64,000 bases of DNA from Streptomyces sp. RB17 (GTDB taxonomy: Bacteria; Actinomycetota; Actinomycetes; Streptomycetales; Streptomycetaceae). The stretch lies in contig NZ_WEGL01000005.1 of the NCBI RefSeq assembly GCF_009604455.1, positions 310,001 through 374,000 on the forward strand, read 5' to 3'. The position numbers were made by a program, and so were the translations under genes. Below the pieces are notes generated by a model, which made no database searches, was not told the origin of the DNA, and was given only the letters and a program-made list of their open reading frames with translations. This document shows positions 1 to 7,632 of the stretch, piece after piece. The stretch's first letter is position 1. Each line of letters opens with the position of its first letter.

Positions 1-510
1 CGGGACGCGCTGCTCGTAGTAGGAGAGTGGCAGGGTGGGCTGCTCCTCGACGACCGTCCGCCGCGTCACCGGATCCGGGAACATGGGGGCGACGTCTGCT
101 TCGTCCCACCAGTCGGTCCAGCGCGGCAGCCTGCCGTTCACGGCCATGGGGCGGAGGAACGCCAGTACCTCGGGCGAGGCGACGGGAGTGGGCCCGGTGC
201 GCGCCGGCAGTGCGGCGTCGACGAAGATCGAGCCGGCCACCCGGTGGTCGAGCCCCGAGCGGATCGTGGGAAGGAACAACCCCGCGTTGCTGTGGGCCAC
301 GAGCGTCACGGGGCGGTCGGCCGGGACCTGCCGCAGGTCGTCGCGGACCGCCGCGACGACCCGGGGCCAGAACGGCGGCCCACTCGCACCGATGTGCTGC
401 AGGGACGGCACCCGTACCTGGTGTCCCGCCGCCGCCAGGTGTTCGGCCACGGGGTGCCAGGTCGAGGGGCCCACGGACGGACTGTGTACGAGAACGAAGA
501 CCGGCTGCAT
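1..510 (-). CDS. Alpha/beta hydrolase, C-terminus cut by window edge
   Basis: The reading frame opens at an ATG (508-510) and runs off the left edge after 170 codons without a stop. The N-terminus reads MQPVFVLVHSPSVGPSTW, the first strand and oxyanion-loop region of the alpha/beta hydrolase fold. AHSNAG stands where the nucleophile elbow is expected, a relaxed form of G-x-S-x-G, after an arginine/aspartate-rich segment. The catalytic acid and histidine would lie outside the window. There is no signal peptide, so it is probably cytoplasmic. Substrate unknown. It is the most downstream gene visible on the minus strand here and lies 67 bp beyond the PyrF-like gene. Confidence 0.72.
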   Translation of the reverse strand, partial: MQPVFVLVHSPSVGPSTWHPVAEHLAAAGHQVRVPSLQHIGASGPPFWPRVVAAVRDDLRQVPADRPVTLVAHSNAGLFLPTIRSGLDHRVAGSIFVDAALPARTGPTPVASPEVLAFLRPMAVNGRLPRWTDWWDEADVAPMFPDPVTRRTVVEEQPTLPLSYYEQRVP

Positions 511-577
511 GCGACGATGCTGCCCCGCGCGCCGTCCGAGGTGCCACAACCTCGGCCCACAGCAGAATGCCTTGCCC

Positions 578-1273
578 TCACCGGGACAGGCCGGCGCGGA
601 CGAGACGGAACGCGGCCGCCGGGTCCGGGGCGCGTGTGACCGTTCGTCCCACCACGATGTGCGAGGCGCCGGCGGCGATGGCGGCGCGTGGTGTTCCGGG
701 GCGGGCGTGCTCGGCCGGAGAGTCACCGGGCAGGGTGACTCCCGGAGTGACGATCAGGGGATCGGCCCCCAGTGCGCTGCGCAGGGCCGCGACGTCCTGG
801 GGCGAGGCGATCAGCCCGTGACAGCCGGCCTTGCCCGCGAGCCGGGCCAGTCTGAGCACCTGCTCCGCGGCCGAACCCCCGATCCCGATGTCGGTGAGGT
901 CCTCGTCGGTCATGCTGGTGACCACGGTCAGCGCGAGGATCCGCAGTCCGGGGAAGGCACGGGCGGCCTCGACGGCGGCAGTCATGATGCCCAGGCCGCC
1001 CATGCCGTGCACCGTCACCATGGAGACGCCCAGCGTGCCCGCCGCGCGCACCGCACCGGCGACCGAGTTGGGGATCTCGAAGAGCTTGAGATCCAGGAAG
1101 ACCTCCTTGCCCTGCGCCACGAGGAACGTGACGAAGTCGGGTCCGGCCGCGGTGAGAAGCTCCAGGCCGACCTTGTAGAAACGGCACTCCTCACCCAGCT
1201 GACCGACGATGCGCTCGGCGCCGGCCCGGTCGTCGCAGTCCAGGGCGACGATGATCTGATCGCGTGTGTCCAC
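578..1273 (-). CDS. pyrF: Orotidine 5'-phosphate decarboxylase-like protein with altered active-site motif
   Basis: The 231-residue protein matches the short, bacterial-type OMP decarboxylase family throughout: IIVALDCDD at the N-terminus, K34 in FYKVGLEL, TVHG near residue 89, and the C-terminal phosphate-binding stretch TPGVTLPGDS followed by VVGRTVTRAPDP. The family's catalytic tetrad is K-D-K-D with a D-x-K-x-x-D motif; here it reads D61-L-K63-L-F-E66, so the last aspartate is glutamate (codon GAG). It may be a working enzyme, a slow one, or a paralogue with another phosphorylated substrate. Actinomycetes normally have a longer PyrF in the pyrimidine operon, and no pyrimidine gene lies nearby. 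It lies 76 bp beyond the aldehyde dehydrogenase, possibly co-transcribed with it. Confidence 0.8.
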   Translation of the reverse strand: MDTRDQIIVALDCDDRAGAERIVGQLGEECRFYKVGLELLTAAGPDFVTFLVAQGKEVFLDLKLFEIPNSVAGAVRAAGTLGVSMVTVHGMGGLGIMTAAVEAARAFPGLRILALTVVTSMTDEDLTDIGIGGSAAEQVLRLARLAGKAGCHGLIASPQDVAALRSALGADPLIVTPGVTLPGDSPAEHARPGTPRAAIAAGASHIVVGRTVTRAPDPAAAFRLVRAGLSR

Positions 1274-1349
1274 GCCGCCATTGTGGCCGCCGGCTTCTCC
1301 ACGAACGCCGCGGAGACGGTTCCCGTCGGCTGCGGCTCGTGGTGTCCGG

Positions 1350-2879
1350 TCAGAGGAAGCTGACGCCTTGGGCGAGGTTCAGTTCGCCTGAGTAGTTGAT
1401 GGTGTTGGTGGCCGAGCGCATATAGGACTTCCAGGCGTCGGAGCCGGACTCCCGGCCGCCGCCGGTGTCCTTCTCGCCGCCGAAGGCACCGCCGATCTCG
1501 GCTCCGGAGGTGCCGATGTTGACGTTGGCGATGCCGCAGTCGGAGCCGGCGGTGGACAGGAAGATCTCGGCCTCCTGCTGGTCGCGGGTGAAGATGCTGG
1601 ACGACAGGCCCTGGGGGACGTCGTTGTGCAGGGCGAGCGCCTCGTCGAGGGTGCCGTAGGTGAGGACGTACAGGATCGGTGCGAAGGTCTCCTCCCGTAC
1701 GACGTCGGTCTGTTCGTCGACGCGGACGAGGACGGGCTCGGCGTACGCCGCCGCAGGTGCCGCCTCGGCGAGGCGCCGGTTTCCGCCGGCCAGGATCTTG
1801 CCGCCCTCGGCCTGGACCCGGGTCAGGGCGCCCCGCATGGCGTCGAGTGCGGCGGTGGAGATGAGCGGGCCGACCAGCGTGGAGTCGTCGAACGGGTCGC
1901 CGATGGGCAGCCTGGTGTAGGCGGCGGTCAGCCGCTCGACGAGGGTGTCGGCGATGTCGCGGTGGACGATCAGGCGGCGCAGCGTCGTACAGCGCTGGCC
2001 CGCGGTGCCGGCCGCGGCGAAGACGACGGCCGGGACGGCGAGGCCGAGGTCGGCGGAAGGAGCGACGATCGCGGCGTTGTTGCCACCGAGTTCCAGCAGA
2101 CTGCGACCGAAGCGGGCGGCCACGCGGGGGCCGACCTCGCGGCCCATCCGGGTGGAGCCGGTCGCACTGACCAGGGCGACACGTGGATCGTCGACGAGCT
2201 TCTCGCCGACCGTGCGGTCACCGAGGAGCAGACGGTGGACGTCACGGGGCGCGCCGACCTCCTCGGCTGCACGGGCGAGCAGGTGGTCGCAGGCCAGGGA
2301 GATCAGCGGCGTGAGCTCCGAGGGCTTCCAGACCACCGTGTCGCCGCAGACGAGGGCGACGGCGGTGTTCCAGGACCACACGGCGGCGGGGAAGTTGAAG
2401 GCGGAGATGACACCGACCACGCCGAGGGGGTGCCAGGTCTCGGCCAGCCGGTGTCCGGGACGTTCGGAGGCGATCGTACGGCCGTAGAGCTGACGGGACA
2501 GGCCCACGGCGAAGTCGCAGATGTCGATCATCTCCTGGATCTCGCCGAGCGCCTCGGAGCGGATCTTGCCCGCCTCGATGGTGACGAGGTCGGCCAGGTC
2601 GCTCCTGTGCTCGCGCAGCAACTCGCCCAGGCGGCGGACCAGTTCTCCGCGGCGTGGGGCGGGCGTGGTGCGCCAGCCGAGGAAAGCGGTACGGGCGGCG
2701 GCGATGGCCTCCCCGGTATCGGCGTCGGTCGCGGCCGGCAGGGCGAAGAGGTGCTCGCCGGTCAGGGGAGTGCGGGCGTGGAGGCCGGTGCCCTCGGCCA
2801 CGTCGACGCCGATGTTCCGAAGGGCGGCACGGGCGTGTGCGCGCAGGTCGTCCGTGGTGGGCAGTGCGGTGCTGGTCAT
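1350..2879 (-). CDS. amaB: Aldehyde dehydrogenase, probable 2-aminoadipate 6-semialdehyde dehydrogenase
   Basis: The protein has 509 residues, normal for the ALDH superfamily. Catalytic residues are visible: N162 in SAFNFP, E263 in LLELGGNN, and nucleophile C297 in GTAGQRCTT. The sequence style (SAFNFPAAVWSWN, IANVNIGTSGAEIGG, EKDTGGGRESGSDAWK) resembles ALDH7-type enzymes, which oxidise 2-aminoadipate semialdehyde/piperideine-6-carboxylate. It is the third gene of a minus-strand operon after an amino-acid oxidase and HglS, separated from hglS by 24 bp. In lysine catabolism it would produce 2-aminoadipate from the oxidase product. Function is inferred from family and neighbours; a general semialdehyde dehydrogenase is the alternative. 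Confidence 0.85.
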   Translation of the reverse strand: MTSTALPTTDDLRAHARAALRNIGVDVAEGTGLHARTPLTGEHLFALPAATDADTGEAIAAARTAFLGWRTTPAPRRGELVRRLGELLREHRSDLADLVTIEAGKIRSEALGEIQEMIDICDFAVGLSRQLYGRTIASERPGHRLAETWHPLGVVGVISAFNFPAAVWSWNTAVALVCGDTVVWKPSELTPLISLACDHLLARAAEEVGAPRDVHRLLLGDRTVGEKLVDDPRVALVSATGSTRMGREVGPRVAARFGRSLLELGGNNAAIVAPSADLGLAVPAVVFAAAGTAGQRCTTLRRLIVHRDIADTLVERLTAAYTRLPIGDPFDDSTLVGPLISTAALDAMRGALTRVQAEGGKILAGGNRRLAEAAPAAAYAEPVLVRVDEQTDVVREETFAPILYVLTYGTLDEALALHNDVPQGLSSSIFTRDQQEAEIFLSTAGSDCGIANVNIGTSGAEIGGAFGGEKDTGGGRESGSDAWKSYMRSATNTINYSGELNLAQGVSFL

Positions 2880-2903
2880 GGTGGTCCTTCGGGATGTGAA
2901 AGG

Positions 2904-4301
2904 TCAGCCGGGGATGTCGGTGAGGCCCAGTTCGCGGGCGACGCGGGCGAGGGAGCGGTTCTGCTGCTGTTCGTACAGGTCGAAGGGGTCCAGGACGTCG
3001 CGGCCGATGGCGCCGGAGAGCCGGGCGGCGTCGTAGGAGGTGCCCTGCTGGTCGTTGTCGCGGACGCCCGCGCCGCTGAGGTTGGACTGGAAGATGCCGG
3101 CGGCGGAGCGGGGCAGGAAGTCCTCGTAGACGATGGGCTCGGCGCGTACCCAGCCCCGCCGCACCAGCTCGCCGAGGCCGGCGGGCGGACGGCTGCCGTC
3201 GCGCGGCCGGTCGGGGTCGACCCGGTAGGTGAAGCAGGCCAGTCCCTCGGCGGCGAGTTCCTGCTCGCCGCCGGGCATGTGCCGCTCCCACACGGCGCGC
3301 GCGATGTCGCCGCGGGCCTCGGAGGCGCGCTGGGACGCCTGCTCGTCGACACGGCCGAGGAGTTCGTCGTACAGGGCGCGGCCCTCGCGTGTGAGGGCGA
3401 TGCCGCGGGCCTCGACCTCGCCGAAACGGACCCGCAGGGCGCCGCTGACCACGCTGCCGTCCGGAGTCCGCATCGCGCGGGGTTCGGCCAGGGCCCGGAA
3501 GGAGGTCTGCCGCAGCAGCACATCGGGGCCCTTCCAGGCGGGCGGGCCCTGGATGGTGTCGATCATCTCGATGCCGCGCTCGGTCATGCGCCGGTACAGC
3601 TCGTCGATGTCCAGGACGCGCGGGGTGAGGTGGTTGATGTGCGTGCTGCGCACGCCGCCGATGTCCGCGGCGACGGCGGAGATCCGCTCCAGGGTCTCGT
3701 ACCAGGCCTTGTCGACCGGCTCGGGGGACAACTCGAATGCGCGCACGGCCAGGTGGAGGAAGCGTTCGGCCGCCTCCTCGGGCAGTTCCCGCTCGGCGGC
3801 GGCACGGTCGGCCAGGGCGAGCAACTCGGGGGGAAAGAGCTCGCGGCCGGCGAGGAAGGTGTCGAGGCGCGTGCGCAGGTCGGCGTCGAAGAAGCGGGGG
3901 TCGGCCGGAGTGAGCATCGAGGTGAACACCCGGAAGGGGTTGCGTGCCAGCTCCTCGCCGTCGACCGGCCGGAACGCGGTGGAGACGACGGGGACGGCGC
4001 TGGCCGCTGCCTCCCGCAGGTCGTAGAACCCCACCGGGTGCATGCCGAGGGCGCCGAAGACGCGGGCGACCTGCCCCAGTTCGCGCGGCGTGCCCACACG
4101 GATGGCCCCGTGCCGCTCGGCGGTCACCCGGCTGATGGATCCGAGGCGTTCGGCGAAGGCTCCCCGGGCGCGCAGGACGTCCTCGTTGACCTCGCGGGAG
4201 ACGTCCACGAGCGTGGTGTAGGCGGGAACCTCCTGCCCGTACATCTCCGACAGGCGCGCCGCGAACGCGGCCCGCAGCTGCCACTGACTGATCGTCGACA
4301 T
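2904..4301 (-). CDS. hglS: 2-oxoadipate dioxygenase/decarboxylase (HglS, DUF1338 family)
   Basis: At 465 residues this is a full-length DUF1338/HglS-type protein of the vicinal-oxygen-chelate group. HglS enzymes use Fe(II) to convert 2-oxoadipate to D-2-hydroxyglutarate and CO2. Candidate metal ligands are H64 (RHGAIR), H221 or H224 (STHINHL), and a glutamate at 295 or 297 (RFGEVEARG); the arginine after H64 is also typical. It lies between an FAD amino-acid oxidase and a semialdehyde dehydrogenase, the expected partners in the pipecolate route of lysine degradation. The aminotransferase that makes 2-oxoadipate and the 2-hydroxyglutarate dehydrogenase are not in the window. Start chosen at the ATG matching the family N-terminus. 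Confidence 0.88.
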   Translation of the reverse strand: MSTISQWQLRAAFAARLSEMYGQEVPAYTTLVDVSREVNEDVLRARGAFAERLGSISRVTAERHGAIRVGTPRELGQVARVFGALGMHPVGFYDLREAAASAVPVVSTAFRPVDGEELARNPFRVFTSMLTPADPRFFDADLRTRLDTFLAGRELFPPELLALADRAAAERELPEEAAERFLHLAVRAFELSPEPVDKAWYETLERISAVAADIGGVRSTHINHLTPRVLDIDELYRRMTERGIEMIDTIQGPPAWKGPDVLLRQTSFRALAEPRAMRTPDGSVVSGALRVRFGEVEARGIALTREGRALYDELLGRVDEQASQRASEARGDIARAVWERHMPGGEQELAAEGLACFTYRVDPDRPRDGSRPPAGLGELVRRGWVRAEPIVYEDFLPRSAAGIFQSNLSGAGVRDNDQQGTSYDAARLSGAIGRDVLDPFDLYEQQQNRSLARVARELGLTDIPG

Positions 4302-4329
4302 GGTTCGGCCTTTCGGTCGGGGGCACCAA

Positions 4330-4388
4330 GTGAGCCGTCGGTACGCGCGGCGCGTGAGCCGTCGGTACGCGCGGCGCGTGAGCCGTCG
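4330..4388. repeat. Tandem 24-bp repeat in the oxidase-hglS gap
   Basis: Two perfect copies of a 24-bp unit (4330-4353 and 4354-4377), beginning GTGAGCCGTCGGTACGCGCG, are followed by a partial third copy. They fill about half of the 115-bp gap between the oxidase stop and the hglS start. Possibly slippage product or an mRNA structure affecting hglS translation. Confidence 0.85.
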
Positions 4389-4416
4389 TCGGCCACACCG
4401 CGTGGGCCTGCGGCAC

Positions 4417-5589
4417 TCACACCACGTGCGCTTCGGGTCGGATGCCGGTGCCGTGGCGGAACCGGTCGGCGCTGAGCGGGGAGACGTCGGTGAACGGTGC
4501 GCGCTCCAGGTACAGGTCGCGCATCACCTCGCCGACCGCGGGCGCCTGCAGGAAGCCGTGGCCGGAGAACCCGGTGGCGTAGAGGAAGCCGGGAAGTTCG
4601 GCGGAGCGGCCGATCAGCGCGTTGTGGTCCGGTGTGACCTCGTACAGGCCCGCCCATCCGCCGACGGTCTCCATGCCGGCCAGTGCTGGGGCGCGGCAGC
4701 GGGCGACGGTGCGGAACAGCTCCAGCCACCGAGGGGTCCAGGTGGTGTCGAAGCCGTCCGCCTGCCCCGGGTCGGCCAGCCCGAACAGCAGACCGTCGTC
4801 GCTGTTGTGGAAGTAGGCGGTCGAGGAGCAGTCGATGGTGAACGGGATTCGCGGGACGGGCGGTGAGAGCGGCGCGGTGAACGCCAACTGCCGTTTCACG
4901 GGCCGTACCGGGAGGTCGACACCGACCATGGCGCCGATCCGCGCCGACCAGGCCCCGGCCGTGCAGATCACGGTGGAGCACGCGATGCGGCCTCGGCCGG
5001 TGTGCACACCGGCGACCCGGTTCCCGGCCGTGTCGATGCCGGTGACCTCGGTGTGGGTGGCGAGGGTGACGCCGGCCCCGGCCGCGGCCCGCGCGTACCC
5101 CTGGACGACCGGTCCGGGGCGGGCGTGTCCGTCGGTGGGGCAGTACGCGGCGGCCACGAGGCCGTCGGTGCTCAGGTAAGGACACAGGCGCCGGGCCTCC
5201 TCGGGGCTGGTCATGCGGCTCGGCACGTCCAGGCTGTTCTGCAGCGTGACGCCGGCCTCGAAGTCGCGCGCCTGCCGTTCGCTGTCGAGCAGGAATGGAT
5301 AGCCGACGGTGTCGAGCCGGATGCCGGCGCCGGGCCGTCGGGGGAAGTCCCGGTAGGCACGCAGGCTGCGGCTGCCCAGCTCGATGTTGAGCGGATCGGA
5401 GAACTGGGCACGTACGCCGCCGATCGGCTTGCCCGAACTGCCGCAGCCGAGGTCGCCACGCTCGAGGACGACGACGTTCGTCACCCCCGCTTCGGCGAGG
5501 TGGAACGCGGTGCTCGCCCCCATGACGCCGCCACCGATGATCACTACATCGGCGGAGTCCGGAACGGTGCGGAAGGCGGAGGAGGACAA
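4417..5589 (-). CDS. FAD-dependent amino-acid oxidase of the DAO family (pipecolate/lysine route)
   Basis: A 390-residue flavoprotein of the sarcosine-oxidase/D-amino-acid-oxidase family. The FAD dinucleotide motif VVIIGGGVMGAS lies at about residues 15-26, an ERGDLGCGSSGKPIGG segment follows the second strand, and a late glycine-rich motif (YATGFSGHGFLQAP) precedes the C-terminus, as in GlpO/SoxB-type enzymes. It is the first gene of the operon with hglS and the aldehyde dehydrogenase. In that setting it most likely oxidises pipecolate to piperideine-6-carboxylate. The family also contains sarcosine, proline, glycine and 2-hydroxyglutarate oxidases, so substrate is inferred from context only. 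Likely cytoplasmic or membrane-peripheral. Confidence 0.8.
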   Translation of the reverse strand: MSSSAFRTVPDSADVVIIGGGVMGASTAFHLAEAGVTNVVVLERGDLGCGSSGKPIGGVRAQFSDPLNIELGSRSLRAYRDFPRRPGAGIRLDTVGYPFLLDSERQARDFEAGVTLQNSLDVPSRMTSPEEARRLCPYLSTDGLVAAAYCPTDGHARPGPVVQGYARAAAGAGVTLATHTEVTGIDTAGNRVAGVHTGRGRIACSTVICTAGAWSARIGAMVGVDLPVRPVKRQLAFTAPLSPPVPRIPFTIDCSSTAYFHNSDDGLLFGLADPGQADGFDTTWTPRWLELFRTVARCRAPALAGMETVGGWAGLYEVTPDHNALIGRSAELPGFLYATGFSGHGFLQAPAVGEVMRDLYLERAPFTDVSPLSADRFRHGTGIRPEAHVV

Positions 5590-5769
5590 CGGGCCACTCC
5601 CTTCCGGAGGCCACCGCGCCGGACGGTTCCGTGGCCGGAGCGGCGGGGGCTGTCAGTGACAGGGTGATGCCGGTCAGCTGTCTGTGCGCCATCGTGCAGC
5701 AAGCCGACCGTTGACGTCCATCAACGGTTGGTGCTTCTGAACTTTCGGGCTTTCTCTATGGACTGGACG

Positions 5770-6380
5770 AGTGCGCGGCTGCGTTCCGCGACCGCGGTGA
5801 TGGTGCCGCGCCTGGCAGCGAGATATCCGGGACGCTACGGGTCGGCCTCTTCGCCACGGCCGCCGCCGAGCTCCTGCCGGCGGCCCTGCGCAGGGTCCGC
5901 GAGACGCACCCGGAGTGACCGTGCGCAGCCGGGACATGGACGTGGACGAGGTGTACGACGCCGTCGCCGGCGGCAGCCTTCTCGCCGGCCGTTCCCAGCG
6001 GAACGGTGCCCGGCCGGCACAAGGTCTCCCTGGCCGACACCGGGGACCTGGACTGGATCCTGCCGTCGGCCGGCAGCCACTACGGCCGGGCCGTGCTCAC
6101 CGCCTGCCGCCGGGCCGGTTTCGAACCGCGGGTGCTGCACGAGGTGACGGACACGGCTGCCGCCCCTGGCCCTGGTCGAGGCCGGTGTCGGGGTCAGCGT
6201 GGTGACGGGTCTGATGCTCCGGCTGCGCCCCTCATGCCTCGATCTCCTGCACCTGCGGGAGACGATGGAACGTCACATCGTGGTCCTCTTCCGCTCCTTC
6301 GCCGAGCACCGGCCGACGGTGGCCGCGCTGGTGGATGTCCTGCGAAGCTCCGCGGCCCGCCGCCAGTGGCCGGCACCGCG
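5770..6380 (+). pseudogene. LysR-family regulator remnant, frameshifted and lacking its HTH
   Basis: Pieces of a LysR effector-binding domain can be read across several frames: SGTLRVGLFATAAAELLPA, then after a one-base loss near 5917 VTVRSRDMDVDEVYDAVAGG, then VSLADTGDLDWILPSAGS in another frame, then LALVEAGVGVSVVTGLM from about 6170. The DNA-binding N-terminus cannot be found upstream. The order of segments is that of an intact LysR protein, so this is decay rather than chance. It points away from the lysine-type operon, as LysR genes usually do from their targets, so it may be the lost local regulator. Confidence 0.8.
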
Positions 6381-6489
6381 CCGCCGGCCATCACGCCCCA
6401 TGCCGCCGACCGCGACCTCGCCGGGGAACGCGTCCGCGCCGCGATGCGGAGCACGGGGCGTTGTCAGTGGTGGCTGCGAGGCTGGCCGC

Positions 6490-6762
6490 ATGGACAGGGA
6501 CGATGAGCAACTGCTGCGCCGCCGGGTCTACGGCCAGGACCACGACCAGCCGGGCCCGCGGCCGGGACGCCGGTACGCCGAACTGGTCGGCGGTCCGCTG
6601 GACGGGCTCCTGCTCGACATAACCGGCTGGCCGCAGGCCGAGGTCGGCACCGTCGCGGCCCTCCCCACCGAGCTGGGACAGTTCGGCGCCGGCGGCCGGG
6701 CGATGTACGCCCCGCGCCCCGGCGACCCCCGCCACTTCGACTGGGACGGGGACGCACCTTGA
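6490..6762 (+). CDS. Small hypothetical protein, 90 aa
   Basis: An ATG at 6490 opens a 90-residue frame reading MDRDDEQLLRRRVYGQDH, then YAELVGGPLDGLLLDITGW and a C-terminus rich in glycine, proline and aspartate. The YAELVGGPLDG pattern is common in short actinobacterial hypothetical proteins. No signal peptide or membrane segment. I do not recognise a function. It follows the dead LysR gene and precedes a convergent TetR gene. The frame stays open upstream, but that part reads as LysR debris, so the later ATG was chosen. Confidence 0.6.
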   Translation: MDRDDEQLLRRRVYGQDHDQPGPRPGRRYAELVGGPLDGLLLDITGWPQAEVGTVAALPTELGQFGAGGRAMYAPRPGDPRHFDWDGDAP

Positions 6763-6964
6763 AGGGCGTCGGCGGGGTTTCGAGTCCCGGGTGCGCGCCC
6801 CGGCGTGGCCGTCGTACGTCACCGCGTCCTGCTCCATCCCCCTGCGTGATCAGCCGCCGGCTGCCGATTCGACGTCCGCCCGCCGCGCCGCGCCCGAGAC
6901 GATGGCCAGCCACGTACGACCGCCGGTGGGGAGGCCACCGTCGCCGCTCGAGGAACCGGATCCG

Positions 6965-7552
6965 CTACGTCACGGCGTCCGCGATGACCGCGGTGACGAC
7001 CTTCTCGACGTCCGCGGGCGCGGGCGATGCGGCTTCCCGGTCGGCGAACAGCAGGTGAGCGGCCCCGATCAGGGTGGGTGCGAGCGTGTCGATGTCGGCT
7101 TCGGCCGCGATGCGGCCCCGTTCACGCTCGGCGGTGAGGTAGGTGGAGATCATGCGGGTGGCCTCCCTGAGGACCGGCACGCCGCCTCCGGTGAGTTCCC
7201 GCAGCCGAGTGCGCACGGCGTCGCGGGAGATGACCAGGCCGACGATTCTCAGGGCGATCGACCCGAACAGGTCGGTCAGCGCACGGGTGAGGTGGGCCAC
7301 GACGCTGCCGGTGCCGGCGGAGTCGCGCAGTACGGCGGCCTGGATCTCGATCCGGCCGATACGGTCCAGCACGAACTCGGTGAGAAACTCGTCGAAGTCC
7401 GCGAAATGCCGGTGCACCAGGCCCTTGGCGACGCCCGCCTCGGTGGTGACCGCCCGGCTGGTCAGCGCGTTCGCACCGTCCCGGAGCAGTACGCGCTCCG
7501 CGGCGGCGAACAGCTGCTCACGCGCGTCACGCAGAGCGACCCCTGTCGGCAC
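6965..7552 (-). CDS. TetR-family transcriptional regulator
   Basis: Read from the GTG at 7550-7552 the protein has 195 residues. The N-terminal helix-turn-helix is clear: REQLFAAAERVLLRDG, then LTSRAVTTEAGVAKGLVHRHF, the canonical TetR recognition region. The C-terminal part is a variable helical ligand-binding domain. Longer starts upstream would run through the palindrome and add unlikely sequence (WACAHSKWAHAHSQ), so they were rejected. It is transcribed away from a methyltransferase gene, with a 39-bp palindrome between them that is the obvious candidate operator for autoregulation and control of the methyltransferase. Confidence 0.88.
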   Translation of the reverse strand: MPTGVALRDAREQLFAAAERVLLRDGANALTSRAVTTEAGVAKGLVHRHFADFDEFLTEFVLDRIGRIEIQAAVLRDSAGTGSVVAHLTRALTDLFGSIALRIVGLVISRDAVRTRLRELTGGGVPVLREATRMISTYLTAERERGRIAAEADIDTLAPTLIGAAHLLFADREAASPAPADVEKVVTAVIADAVT

Positions 7553-7593
7553 CGCACACCTCGATCCTTCGTCAGTTCGTGCTCTCCGTTGCG

Positions 7594-7632
7594 AGTGGGC
7601 ATGCGCCCACTTAGAGTGGGCGCATGCCCACT
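7594..7632. promoter_or_regulatory. Perfect 18-bp inverted repeat, probable TetR operator
   Basis: The left arm AGTGGGCATGCGCCCACT (7594-7611) and right arm AGTGGGCGCATGCCCACT (7615-7632) are exact reverse complements separated by TAG. Each arm is itself nearly palindromic, giving a double-dyad typical of TetR sites. It sits 42 bp from the TetR start and its right arm contains the methyltransferase ATG (7624-7626), so bound repressor would cover that start. Confidence 0.8.

Noticed and set aside
1626..4475. 949-codon open frame on the plus strand opposite hglS and the dehydrogenase
   Set aside because: Its protein is glycine/valine/arginine-rich with no family features; it is the antisense shadow of two real genes with high third-position GC.
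7594..7632. Palindrome considered as a bidirectional terminator
   Set aside because: It lies between divergent genes and over a start codon, so an operator fits better.
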